Of a stretch of DNA of 64,000 nucleotides, positions 32,757 through 42,291 are shown piece after piece. The translations under genes and the position numbers were made by a program. The first letter of the stretch is position 1. Each line of letters starts with the position of its first letter. The DNA is taken from NCBI RefSeq assembly GCF_030268885.1, contig NZ_BSSA01000034.1, forward strand, positions 32,741 to 96,740, read 5' to 3'. The notes under the pieces are model-generated. The model had not been told where the DNA came from. It was given only the letters and a program-made list of their open reading frames with translations, and ran no database searches. The DNA comes from Kitasatospora phosalacinea. GTDB lineage: Bacteria > Actinomycetota > Actinomycetes > Streptomycetales > Streptomycetaceae.

Positions 32757-33382
32757 GCCCTCCGGGCCCCCGTCGTCCAGAGGTCGGTGATGCGCACGTC
32801 CAGCTCGGAGAGCAGGCGGCGCAGCAGCGGCAGCGACAGCCCGATCACGTTGCCGGGGTCGCCGTCGATCCCCTCCACGAACGGTGCCGAACGGCCGTCC
32901 AGGGTGAACGCCCCGGCCACGTGCAGCGGTTCGCCGGAGGCGACGTACGCGGCGACCTCGGCGTCGTCCGGCGTCCCGAACCGGACGGTGGTGGAGGCGG
33001 TCTCGGCGGCCCGCTTCCCGGTCGCGGTGTCGATCACGCAGTGGCCGGTGCGCAGCACGCCCGAACGCCCCCGCATCGACCGCCAGCGGGCCACCGCCTC
33101 CGCCGCGTCGGCCGGCTTGCCCAGCGCGGCGCCGTCCAGCTCCAGCACCGAGTCGCAGCCCACCACGAGCGGCGGCTCGCCCGGCTCGGCGGCCAGCTCC
33201 TGCGCGACCTTCTCCGCCTTCGCCACCGCCAGCACCAGCGCCAGCTCCCCGGGCGTCGCGGCGCTCAGCGCGTCCTCGTCCACCCCGCTCACCCGCACCA
33301 GCGGATCCAGGCCCGCCTGCCGCAGCAGGCCCAACCGGGCGGGGGAGGCGGACGCGAGAACCAGCGGACGGCGAGCGGTCAT
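32753..33382 (-). CDS. maf: Maf family nucleoside triphosphate pyrophosphatase
   Basis: A 209-residue house-cleaning NTP pyrophosphatase that removes non-canonical or excess nucleotides (dTTP/UTP/modified NTPs in this family). Motifs: VLASASPARLGLLRQAGL, the metal-binding GCDSVLELDG, GKP in the next turn, and LPLLRRLLSEL near the end. The start follows TAGGCT (33390-33395, reverse) by 7 nt, a leaderless pattern. Septum-related Maf proteins also affect cell division in some bacteria. Confidence 0.92.
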   Translation of the reverse strand: MTARRPLVLASASPARLGLLRQAGLDPLVRVSGVDEDALSAATPGELALVLAVAKAEKVAQELAAEPGEPPLVVGCDSVLELDGAALGKPADAAEAVARWRSMRGRSGVLRTGHCVIDTATGKRAAETASTTVRFGTPDDAEVAAYVASGEPLHVAGAFTLDGRSAPFVEGIDGDPGNVIGLSLPLLRRLLSELDVRITDLWTTGARRA

Positions 33383-33400
33383 GCGACCAAGCCTAGCGGC

Positions 33401-33526
33401 CTACACCAGCACCAGGGCGGCCCCCGCGAGCGCCAGCAGCGCGAGCACCAGCGCCGTCCGCCGAAGCCTGCGCAGCACCTCGCGGGCCTCTTGCGACGGC
33501 TCGTCGCGGGGGTCTGACCAGAGCAC
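33401..33526 (-). CDS. 41-residue single-pass membrane protein (possible morphogenic membrane protein MmpB)
   Basis: A very small gene just downstream of a promoter-like region and upstream of maf. Sequence: a charged, acidic N-terminus with the start VLWSDPRDEP, a basic VLRRLRRT, and one membrane helix LVLALLALAGAALVLV. The pattern WSDPxxEPxxE...LRRL followed by one helix resembles, as I remember it, the small Streptomyces morphogenic membrane proteins MmpA/MmpB, but I cannot confirm this. The GTG start is weakly supported. A 7-4-7 palindrome lies 34 bp upstream. Confidence 0.6.
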   Translation of the reverse strand: MLWSDPRDEPSQEAREVLRRLRRTALVLALLALAGAALVLV

Positions 33527-33559
33527 CTCACCAGCCTGCAACGGGAGGGGCGGGCGCGC

Positions 33560-33577
33560 CTGAGTATCCGTACTCAG
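33560..33577. promoter_or_regulatory. CTGAGTA-TCCG-TACTCAG palindrome
   Basis: Perfect 7-4-7 inverted repeat, 34 bp upstream of the tiny membrane protein gene and about 200 bp before doxX. Candidate operator or hairpin; AT-rich relative to neighbours. Confidence 0.55.
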
Positions 33578-33780
33578 TCCGGCGTAGCGGAAATGGTTCG
33601 GGTGCCCGCTTGACGTCCGGGCCCCGGTTCCCTGCAATGGAGCAACTGGATTGTCGGGTCCATGATCGGCGGCGTGCGGGCCGTCGGAGCGCTCCTGCGC
33701 CCGGCACCGGGTCCCCCCATGGTCAGGGCACGCGCACGCCTCCAGAACCACCCCACTGGTTTCGGCAGAGGAGAAGCCCC

Positions 33781-34200
33781 GTGTCCCAGTTCCTCACCAC
33801 CGCGCGGACCACCACCGACGCGGCCCGCCCCCACCTCATCGCGCTGTACCGCGTCGTCGTCGGCCTGCTCTTCGCCTGCCACGGCGCCGCCTCCCTGTTC
33901 GGCGTCCTCGGCGGGGCCCACGGCGGCGGCACCGTCGAGGCCGGGACCTGGCCCGGCTGGTACGCCGCCGTCATCCAACTCGTCTGCGGCGCCCTCGTCG
34001 TGCTCGGCCTCGGCACCCGCGTCGCCGCGCTCGTCGCCTCCGGCTCCATGGCCTACGCCTACTTCTCCGTCCACCAGGAGAACGCGCTCCTCCCGATCCA
34101 GAACGGCGGCGAGCCCGCCGTCCTGTTCTGCTGGGCCTTCCTCCTGATCGCGGCCCTCGGCCCGGGAAGTTTCACGCTGACCGGCCGCCGGGACGCCTAG
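33781..34200 (+). CDS. DoxX-family membrane protein
   Basis: A 139-residue protein with four membrane segments (LIALYRVVVGLLFACHGAAS, WYAAVIQLVCGALVVLGLG, VAALVASGSMAYAYFSV, AVLFCWAFLLIAALGPGSF). The family is linked to respiratory chains or redox defence in different bacteria, but most members are uncharacterised. Start GTG 33781 with an AGGAG site. Its stop overlaps the convergent XRE regulator gene. Confidence 0.88.
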   Translation: MSQFLTTARTTTDAARPHLIALYRVVVGLLFACHGAASLFGVLGGAHGGGTVEAGTWPGWYAAVIQLVCGALVVLGLGTRVAALVASGSMAYAYFSVHQENALLPIQNGGEPAVLFCWAFLLIAALGPGSFTLTGRRDA

Positions 34201-34997
34201 GCCCGGCGCTCCCCGTCGCCGGGGGCGCCGGTGCGGAAGAAGCGGGCGGTGGTGTCGTCGGCGGGGAAGTACGCCTCGACGGCGAGCTCCTCCAGCGTGA
34301 CGTCGAAGGCGGCGCCGAACGTGGTGATGGTGTTGACGAAGCACAGCTCGGTGCCGCGGTGGTCGATCCGGACGGGCAGCGCGATGGCGGCGGGGTCCGG
34401 CGGCGGTGGATCGGCCGCCGGGCCGTAGGAGAGCAACTCCTCGTGCAGCGCGTGCAGTTCGGGGTCGCCGCTGCGGGCGGCCTGCCGGGCCAGCCGGGGC
34501 AGCAGGTGGGCCCGGACCTGCTCCAGGTTGCGCAGGCGCGGCGCGAACCCGCCGGGGTGCAGGCCCAGCCGCATCATGTTGACCGGCGGCCGCAGCAGCG
34601 CCGGGTCGACGCCGTCCAGGAAGACGTCGACCGCGCCGTTGGCGGACAGCAGGTTCCAGCGGCTGTCCACGGCCAGCGCCGGGTACGGCTCGTGCCCGCG
34701 CAGGACCTGCTCCAGGACGGCCCGGGCCGGGGCCAGCTCCGGGTCGTCCAGGGGCCGTTGGCGGACGACGGGGGCGTGCCCGGCCGCCACCAGCAGGCGG
34801 TTGCGGTGCCGCAGCGGGACGGCCAGGTGCTCGGCCAGGCGCAGCACCATCGCACTGCTGGGGACGGTCCGCCCGGTCTCCACGAAGCTGACGTGTCGCG
34901 CGGAGACGCCCGCCTGGATCGCCAGGTCGAGCTGGCTGAGCCCCCTGCGGTGCCGCCACTCGCGCAGCAGTTCACCGACCGGCCGGTCCTGGATCAT
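34197..34997 (-). CDS. XRE-family regulator with MmyB-like ligand domain
   Basis: A 266-residue regulator: helix-turn-helix at the N-terminus (LLREWRHRRGLSQLDLAIQA, GVSARHVSFVETGRTVPS) followed by an MmyB-like ligand-binding domain (RWNLLSANGAVDVFLDGVD, NMMRLGLHPGGF, LRNLEQVRAHLLPRL, NTITTFGAAFDVTLEELAVE). ATG 34997 was chosen; the longer frame to 35288 overlaps the divergent gene. It is divergent from a SnoaL-like gene with a large inverted repeat between them, a classic arrangement for local repression. Ligands of this family are poorly known, possibly fatty acids. Confidence 0.9.
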   Translation of the reverse strand: MIQDRPVGELLREWRHRRGLSQLDLAIQAGVSARHVSFVETGRTVPSSAMVLRLAEHLAVPLRHRNRLLVAAGHAPVVRQRPLDDPELAPARAVLEQVLRGHEPYPALAVDSRWNLLSANGAVDVFLDGVDPALLRPPVNMMRLGLHPGGFAPRLRNLEQVRAHLLPRLARQAARSGDPELHALHEELLSYGPAADPPPPDPAAIALPVRIDHRGTELCFVNTITTFGAAFDVTLEELAVEAYFPADDTTARFFRTGAPGDGERRA

Positions 34998-35024
34998 GTG
35001 CGGATTCTCGCCGGTCCCGGCCGT

Positions 35025-35057
35025 CCGCGTCGATGACGAGGGAGGTAATCGACGCGG
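35025..35057. promoter_or_regulatory. inverted repeat with 10-bp perfect arms, XRE operator candidate
   Basis: CCGCGTCGAT (35025-35034) and ATCGACGCGG (35048-35057), 13-bp spacer; arm centres are about 23 bp apart, two helical turns. Located midway between the divergent XRE gene and the SnoaL-like gene. Confidence 0.65.
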
Positions 35058-35085
35058 CCGGGCGCCCCCGGCGAGGGTGGACGGC

Positions 35086-35466
35086 ATGGACGACAACAGC
35101 ACGGCCGCCCGCAACAGGCGCCTGGTCATCGACGGCTTCACCCGGTTCGCGGCGGGGGACACCGAGGTCCTCCGCACGCTCCTGCACGAGGACTTCGTCG
35201 AGCACAGCCCCGGCAACCCCTCCGGGCGGGACGCCTTCCTCGCCTTCGTCGCCGCGGCCCCGGTGGCCCGCGCCCGGCTCGACCTCAAGCGGGTCGTCGC
35301 CGACGAGGAGCACGTGGTGGTGCACTACTGCATGACCACGGACGAGGACCCGCGCGGCACCGCCGTCATCGACGTCTGGCGGTTGGCCGACGGTTTGATC
35401 GTCGAGCACTGGGACGTGGTTCAACCGGTGCCGGACGAGGAACAGGTGCCGCACGGGATGTTCTGA
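35086..35466 (+). CDS. SnoaL-like (NTF2 fold) polyketide-cyclase-family protein
   Basis: A 126-residue protein with the SnoaL pattern: RLVIDGFTRFAAGDTEVLRT, LLHEDFVEHSPGNPSGRDAF, HVVVHYCMTTDEDPRG and AVIDVWRLADGLIVEHWDVV. Such small proteins are hydrolases, isomerases or unknown. Start ATG 35086; the ribosome site is modest (GAGGG). It is divergent from the XRE regulator, which probably controls it. Confidence 0.85.
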   Translation: MDDNSTAARNRRLVIDGFTRFAAGDTEVLRTLLHEDFVEHSPGNPSGRDAFLAFVAAAPVARARLDLKRVVADEEHVVVHYCMTTDEDPRGTAVIDVWRLADGLIVEHWDVVQPVPDEEQVPHGMF

Positions 35467-35510
35467 GACCCGCGCACCCCGCCCCCCACGCCCCTCGAAG
35501 GGAAGCTCCC

Positions 35511-36224
35511 GTGAGACTCGCCCCCCACCTGCACCGCCTCGGCAACGACACCGTGGCCTGCTACCTCGTCGACACCGACGAGGGCGTCACCCTCGTCGAC
35601 GCCGGACTGCCCGGCCACTGGCGCGACCTGCAGCGCGAACTGCGCTCCCTCGGCAAGTCCGTCGACGACGTCCGCGGCCTGGTCCTCACCCACGGCGACT
35701 CCGACCACCTCGGCTTCGCCGAACGCCTGCGCAGCGCCCACGGCGTCCCGGTGTACGTGCACGCCGCCGACGCCGAGCGCGCCCGCACCGGGAAGAAGCC
35801 CCCCGTCGCGACCGGCCCCTGGCGCCTCGGCCCGGCGCTCGGCTTCCTCGGCCACGCCCTGCGCAAGAACGGCCTGCGCACCCGGTACCTCGGCGCCGTC
35901 ACCGAAGTCTCCGACGGCGACGTGCTGGACCTGCCGGGCAGCCCCGTGATCGTCGGCCTGCCGGGCCACTCCCCGGGCAGCGTGGCCGTGCACGTCCCGC
36001 TCGCCGACGCGCTCTTCGTCGGTGACGCGCTGACCACCCGTCACGTCCTCACCGGACGCCGCGGCCCCCAGCCCGCCCCCTTCACCGACGACCCCGCCGG
36101 GGCGCTCGCCTCCCTCGACCGGATCGCCGACCTCCCGGCCTCCTGGATCCTGCCCGGCCACGGCGCCCCCTGGCGCACCTCACCCGCCCGGGTCGCCGAG
36201 GCCGTCCGGGCGGGTGGGGCGTAG
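35511..36224 (+). CDS. metallo-beta-lactamase-fold hydrolase
   Basis: A 237-residue MBL-fold protein with the zinc motif LVLTHGDSDHLG (HxxxDH), further metal ligand candidates in GLPGHSPGSV and in FVGDALTTRHV, and a final ILPGHG. Loss of the first His of HxHxDH (THGDSDH has His-Gly-Asp-Ser-Asp-His) is usual for some glyoxalase-like members, so the metal site may be mononuclear. It follows the SnoaL-like gene by 44 bp and may be co-transcribed. Substrate unknown. Confidence 0.88.
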   Translation: MRLAPHLHRLGNDTVACYLVDTDEGVTLVDAGLPGHWRDLQRELRSLGKSVDDVRGLVLTHGDSDHLGFAERLRSAHGVPVYVHAADAERARTGKKPPVATGPWRLGPALGFLGHALRKNGLRTRYLGAVTEVSDGDVLDLPGSPVIVGLPGHSPGSVAVHVPLADALFVGDALTTRHVLTGRRGPQPAPFTDDPAGALASLDRIADLPASWILPGHGAPWRTSPARVAEAVRAGGA

Positions 36225-36228
36225 GCCC

Positions 36229-36429
36229 TCAGCGGGCCCAGAAGCTGGTGCGCCAGGCGTGCGGGCCCGGGGGCGGGAGCGGGCGGGCGGTGCGGGTGGT
36301 CCAGGCGGTGGCCGGGCCGCGGGCGGGGCCTTCGGCGGCCCGGGTCGCGGCCCGGGAATGGACCACCGCCAGGACGGTGGCCAGCTCCTCGGGGGTCGGC
36401 TGCCCGTGCAGCACCTGAATGGGCGTCAT
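36229..36429 (-). CDS. pccE: acyl-CoA carboxylase epsilon subunit
   Basis: A 66-residue epsilon subunit. Diagnostic features: IQVLHGQPTPEELATVLAVV at the N-terminus, an Ala/Arg/Pro-rich middle and the C-terminal aromatic ending HAWRTSFWAR. Actinobacterial carboxyltransferase complexes need this small subunit for full activity and stability (family knowledge). It is 22 bp after pccB, in the same operon. Confidence 0.9.
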   Translation of the reverse strand: MTPIQVLHGQPTPEELATVLAVVHSRAATRAAEGPARGPATAWTTRTARPLPPPGPHAWRTSFWAR

Positions 36430-36451
36430 GGTGCGGTGGTCCCTTCGGGGG

Positions 36452-38041
<1,590 letters not shown>

Positions 38042-38168
38042 TCCGGTGGCTCTCCCTGCGTCCTCGGCCGCCGGCCCGGCGCGCGAGGGGGGCGGGCAGG
38101 GCGGCGCTGCGGTCTACCGCCCAGCAGCGTATCCAGGACGGGGACGTTCGTGGTTATGGCCATCGACA

Positions 38169-38200
38169 CATCGTCCACCTGCCCGTGGTGCGGGACGATG
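38169..38200. promoter_or_regulatory. CATCGTCC / GGACGATG inverted repeat between pccB and birA
   Basis: Perfect 8-bp arms (38169-38176, 38193-38200) with a 16-bp spacer, in the 200-bp intergenic region of two biotin-related divergent genes. Candidate operator. The region also has an Arg/Pro-rich frame 38038-38163 that I do not call a gene. Confidence 0.45.
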
Positions 38201-38241
38201 ATGCGGCATGTGGCCGCTGCACGTGCCCCTAGGCTGGCCGG

Positions 38242-39138
38242 GTGACCACTCCCGACAGCCCCCGCCCCCGCCGCTCCGGCCTGCGCGGCTTCGGCCACGA
38301 CGGCCCCTCCCCGTGGACCGACCTGGAGCGCCCGCCGCTGGACGAACGGGCCCTGCGGCTCGACCTGCTGCGCCCCGGGGCGCTGTGGACCTCACTCGAT
38401 GTGGTGAGCGAGACCGGCTCCACCAACGCCGACCTCGCCGCCCGCGCCAGGGAGGGCGCGCCCGAGGGCGGCGTCCTGGTCGCCGAGTCGCAGCACGCCG
38501 GACGCGGCCGCCTGGACCGCCGGTGGAACGCGCCGCCGCGCTCCGGGCTGTTCCTGTCGCTGCTGCTGCGCCCGCAGGGCGTGCCGACGGAGCGCTACGG
38601 CTGGCTGCCGATCCTGATCGGCACCGCCGTCTCCGCCACCCTCGACCGGGTCGCCGGGGTGAGTACCGGCCTGAAGTGGCCCAACGACCTGCAGACCGTC
38701 GTCGACGGGCAGGAGCGCAAGCTCGGCGGCATCCTCACCGAACTGTCCGGCGGCGCCGTGGTGGCCGGCCTCGGCCTGAACGTCTCGCTGCGCGCCGACG
38801 AGCTGCCCGTCCCCACCGCGACCTCGCTCGCCCTGGCCGGGGCGGGGACCACCGACCGGTCCACCCTGCTGCGCGCCGTGCTGCGCGAGTTCGCCGAGCT
38901 GTACGGCGAGTGGACCGCCGCCGCGGGCGACCCGCACGCCAGCGGCCTGCTGCCCGCGTACACCGCCCGCTGCACCACGCTGAACCGGCAGGTGAGGGTC
39001 CAGCTGCCCGGCGAGCGCGAACTGCTCGGCGAGGCCGTCGCGGTGGACGGCGACGGCCGCCTGGTGGTGCGCACCCCCGACGGGGCCCGGCACCCCGTCG
39101 CCGCGGGGGACGTGGTGCACGTGCGCCCGCAGGACTGA
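38242..39138 (+). CDS. birA: biotin--[acetyl-CoA-carboxylase] ligase
   Basis: A 298-residue monofunctional biotin protein ligase that activates biotin with ATP and attaches it to the Lys of the biotinyl domain of acyl-CoA carboxylase. Motifs: ETGSTNADLAARA, the biotinoyl-AMP loop AGRGRLDRRWNAPP, GLKWPNDL, and a C-terminal SH3-like part (RVQLPGERELLGEAVAV). It lacks an N-terminal DNA-binding helix-turn-helix, so it is not a BirA-type repressor. The GTG start follows TAGGCT (38230-38235) by 6 nt: leaderless. It is divergent from pccB. Confidence 0.93.
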   Translation: MTTPDSPRPRRSGLRGFGHDGPSPWTDLERPPLDERALRLDLLRPGALWTSLDVVSETGSTNADLAARAREGAPEGGVLVAESQHAGRGRLDRRWNAPPRSGLFLSLLLRPQGVPTERYGWLPILIGTAVSATLDRVAGVSTGLKWPNDLQTVVDGQERKLGGILTELSGGAVVAGLGLNVSLRADELPVPTATSLALAGAGTTDRSTLLRAVLREFAELYGEWTAAAGDPHASGLLPAYTARCTTLNRQVRVQLPGERELLGEAVAVDGDGRLVVRTPDGARHPVAAGDVVHVRPQD

Positions 39139-39330
39139 GGACGGCCGCGCCGGTCTCACCCAGCGGGACCGGCCGACCGGCTGCCGGGCGGATGCCCCGG
39201 ATTACGCGATTCCGTGCGAACATTCCACCTGGCAGCGGTGTGAGGCTCGCCACTACCCCCGCGGTGGTCGGCTGCCCGCACCTCGGAGACGGCAAGACAC
39301 AAGTGCGGCCCACCGCACGGGGACGGACCG

Positions 39331-40395
39331 GTGACAGACAACGGCGGCGCCACGACGGGCTCCGGCAGCGGCGCGACGGACGAGACCACCGTCGCCACCG
39401 ACCTGGAGCGGCTGATCCTCGACGCGCCGCGCAAGTACACCCCGTACCAGGCCGCGCGGGCCGCCGAGGTCCCGATGGACCTCGCCACCCGGTTCTGGCG
39501 CGCCATGGGCTTCCCCGACATCGGCCAGTCCCGCGCCCTCACCGACAACGACGTGATCGCGCTGCGCCGCCTGGCCGGCCTGATCGAGTCCGGGCTGCTC
39601 AGCGAACCCATGGCGATCCAGGTCGCCCGCTCCACCGGCCAGACCACCGCCCGGCTGGCGGGCTGGCAGATGGACACCTTCCTCGACAACCTCACCCAGC
39701 CCGTCGAACCCGGCATGAGCCGCTCCGACGTCGCCTACCCGCTGGTCGAGCTGCTGCTGCCCGAACTGGAGCAGTTCCTGGTCTACGTCTGGCGCCGCCA
39801 GCTCGCCGCCGTCACCGGCCGGGTCGTCCAGGCCGCCGAGGACCACGAGGTCACCTCCGGCCGCCTCGCCGTCGCCTTCGCCGACCTGGTCGGCTTCACC
39901 CGGCTCTCCCGCCGGCTGGAGGAGGAGGAGCTCGGCGAACTCGTCGAGGGCTTCGAGAACACCTGCTCCGACCTGATCGCCGGCCAGGGCGGCCGGGTGG
40001 TCAAGACCCTCGGCGACGAGATCCTGTTCGTCTCCGAGGACCCGGCCACCGTCGCCGAGATCGCCCTCTCCCTGGTCGAGACGCTCGCCGAGGAGGACAA
40101 CATGCCCGCCCTGCGGGTCGGCATGGCCTTCGGCACCGTCACCTCCCGGATGGGCGACGTCTTCGGCACCACCGTCAACCTCGCCTCCCGGCTCACCTCC
40201 ATCGCCCCCAAGGACGCCGTCCTGATCGACGGCGAACTCGCCGCCGCGCTCGACCAGCACGGCACCGCGAGCCTCCCCGACGCCCCGCCCGCCCCCGGCC
40301 ACCGCTTCAACCTCCAGCCGATGTGGCGCCGCCCCGTCCGCGGCCTCGGCCTGGTCGAGCCCTGGCTGCTCACCCGGGTGCCCACCACCGACTGA
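39331..40395 (+). CDS. cya: class III adenylate cyclase
   Basis: A 354-residue cyclase producing cAMP from ATP. The N-terminal 170 residues are a helical actinobacterial-type domain (LDAPRKYTPYQAARAAEV), followed by the catalytic domain: FADLVGFTRLSRRL with the metal Asp, LGDEILFVS with the second Asp, and GTTVNLASRLTS. The N-terminal part matches SCO4928-type Cya as I remember it. The start is GTG with a moderate GGGGACGGA site. Of note: a Crp-type site is found in this window at 53787. The 192-bp upstream gap contains no gene. Confidence 0.93.
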   Translation: MTDNGGATTGSGSGATDETTVATDLERLILDAPRKYTPYQAARAAEVPMDLATRFWRAMGFPDIGQSRALTDNDVIALRRLAGLIESGLLSEPMAIQVARSTGQTTARLAGWQMDTFLDNLTQPVEPGMSRSDVAYPLVELLLPELEQFLVYVWRRQLAAVTGRVVQAAEDHEVTSGRLAVAFADLVGFTRLSRRLEEEELGELVEGFENTCSDLIAGQGGRVVKTLGDEILFVSEDPATVAEIALSLVETLAEEDNMPALRVGMAFGTVTSRMGDVFGTTVNLASRLTSIAPKDAVLIDGELAAALDQHGTASLPDAPPAPGHRFNLQPMWRRPVRGLGLVEPWLLTRVPTTD

Positions 40396-40474
40396 ACTCC
40401 GCACTTCACCCGAAAACCGCACGGACCGACCTAGGCTGGGTAAGGGGTCACGCGGGCAGAGGAGAAGGCTTACG

Positions 40475-42262
40475 GTGAGTGAGGCGACCATGGACGAGCG
40501 GGCCTCGTTCGAGGCGGCGGCGCCCGACCTGCGGCTGCAGGCCGTGGTGGAACTCGCCCAGGACATGGCGGGCGCGATGACCCCGCTGGAGGCCGTCCGG
40601 GCCGCCGCCGCCCGGGCGGTCTCCGCGCTCGGCGCCACCATGGCCGCCGTCTCGGTCTGGGACCGCGAGTCCGGGCGGCTGCGGGTGCTGGTCAACCACG
40701 GCGAACTCGCCCCCGGCGAGGAGGAACTGCCGGAGGACGAGTCGTACCCGGTCGCCGACTTCCCCGAGATCGTCACCTACCTGGAAGAGCACTGGAGCAC
40801 CGGCCGCCTGCCCCGCGCCTGGACCCAGACCGCCGAGGACGTCGGCCCGCCCACCGGCCACCCGCCGCACGGCGGCGGCGCGTTCTGCCGCCAGCGCGCC
40901 GCCGGACTGCGCCGCCGCGGCCGCGGCTGCTGCCTGGTCGCCCCGATCGTCCTGCACGGCCAGGCCTGGGGCGAGCTCTACCTCGCCCGCGGCACCGGCA
41001 TGCCGTACTTCACCGACGCCGACGCCGAGTACGCCACCCTGCTCGCCGCCCAGGTCTCGGCCGGCCTCGCCCAGACCGAACGCGTCGCCGACCTGCGCCG
41101 TCTCGCCTTCACCGACGCCCTCACCGGCCTGGCCAACCGCCGCGCCGTCGACGCCCGCCTCGACGCCGCGCTCAAGGCCCACAACCGGGAAGGCGCGGTC
41201 GTCTCCCTGGTCGTCTGCGACGTCAACGGCCTCAAGCGGGTCAACGACCAGCTCGGCCACGAGATGGGCGACCGGCTGCTCGAACGCTTCGCCCACCAGC
41301 TCTCGCTGTCCGCCGCGAAGCTCCCCGGCAGCCTGGCCGCCCGGCTCGGCGGCGACGAGTTCTGCCTGCTCGCGGAGGGCCAGTCGGCCGACGAGGTGGT
41401 CGCCGTCGCCGAGGAACTCTGCGCCCGCGCCCTGGAGTTGACCGACGGCGAGGGCGTCGCCTGCGGCATCGCCTCCACCGGCGACTCGATCGGCCCGGTC
41501 ACCACCCCCGACCGCCTGTTCCGCCTCGCCGACGCCGCCCAGTACCGCGCCAAGGCCGGCCGCGCCGCCCACCCCGTCGTCGCCGGACGCAGCCACGGCC
41601 CCGCGTACGCCCCCGACCCGACCGTGCAGCTCGCCGACGCCGCCGACCCCCAGCGCAAGGCCCCCGGCGGGCGGCAGAACGGCGACCGCCGCCGCTTCCG
41701 CGGCTCCGCGCACAGCGCCGACCCCGGCCAGCTGATCACCGCCGTCCTCGCCGCCCTCGACCAGGGCGGCGGCACCCACCCCGCCGACACCCTCGGCCGG
41801 CTCGCCGTGGTCGCCGAGACCGCCGCCCGGCTGCTCAACGCCGTCGGCTGGTGGATCTCCTACGTCCCGCCCGGCTCCCCGCTGATGCGCACCGCCCGGC
41901 ACGCGGTCTACCGGATGACCGGCGGTCCCGCCAGCGCCCGCGCCCAGACCCAGCGCGCCCAGATCGAAGCCCCCGACGCCGTCTTCGACCTCAGCCACTA
42001 CCCCCTCACCTCCCGCACCGTCACCGGCGGCTCCTTCGCCCTCCGGGCCGGCGCCCCCGGCAACGACGCCGCCGAGGAGGCCGTCATGGTCGTCTCCGGC
42101 TACCGCGCGATGGCCGCCGCGGGCGGCTGCAACCCGGCCGGGGGCTGGCTCCTCGAACTCTTCGCCGACGACTCCACCCTCCCCCTCACCCAGGCCGCCC
42201 CCGCCCTGCGGACGCTGGTCGCGGTCGCCCTGGCCGGCCCCTGCTCACCGCCTCCGGCGTGA
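40475..42262 (+). CDS. GAF-GGDEF diguanylate cyclase (CdgE-like)
   Basis: A 595-residue cytoplasmic protein. Residues about 20-200 form a GAF-type sensory domain; about 205-370 a GGDEF domain (AFTDALTGLANRRAVDARLD, NGLKRVNDQLGHEMGDRLLE, intact active site RLGGDEFC). The last about 200 residues are a separate conserved region (VLAALDQGGGTHPADTLGRL, YPLTSRTVTGGSFAL) that I cannot identify. The active site is intact, so c-di-GMP synthesis is expected. The inhibitory RxxD site just before GGDEF is absent, so product feedback is unlikely. The S. coelicolor homologue next to the cyclase is, I believe, CdgE. Confidence 0.88.
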   Translation: MSEATMDERASFEAAAPDLRLQAVVELAQDMAGAMTPLEAVRAAAARAVSALGATMAAVSVWDRESGRLRVLVNHGELAPGEEELPEDESYPVADFPEIVTYLEEHWSTGRLPRAWTQTAEDVGPPTGHPPHGGGAFCRQRAAGLRRRGRGCCLVAPIVLHGQAWGELYLARGTGMPYFTDADAEYATLLAAQVSAGLAQTERVADLRRLAFTDALTGLANRRAVDARLDAALKAHNREGAVVSLVVCDVNGLKRVNDQLGHEMGDRLLERFAHQLSLSAAKLPGSLAARLGGDEFCLLAEGQSADEVVAVAEELCARALELTDGEGVACGIASTGDSIGPVTTPDRLFRLADAAQYRAKAGRAAHPVVAGRSHGPAYAPDPTVQLADAADPQRKAPGGRQNGDRRRFRGSAHSADPGQLITAVLAALDQGGGTHPADTLGRLAVVAETAARLLNAVGWWISYVPPGSPLMRTARHAVYRMTGGPASARAQTQRAQIEAPDAVFDLSHYPLTSRTVTGGSFALRAGAPGNDAAEEAVMVVSGYRAMAAAGGCNPAGGWLLELFADDSTLPLTQAAPALRTLVAVALAGPCSPPPA

Positions 42263-42291
42263 GCGGCCGGGAGCCCCGGGCCTGACGGGCC

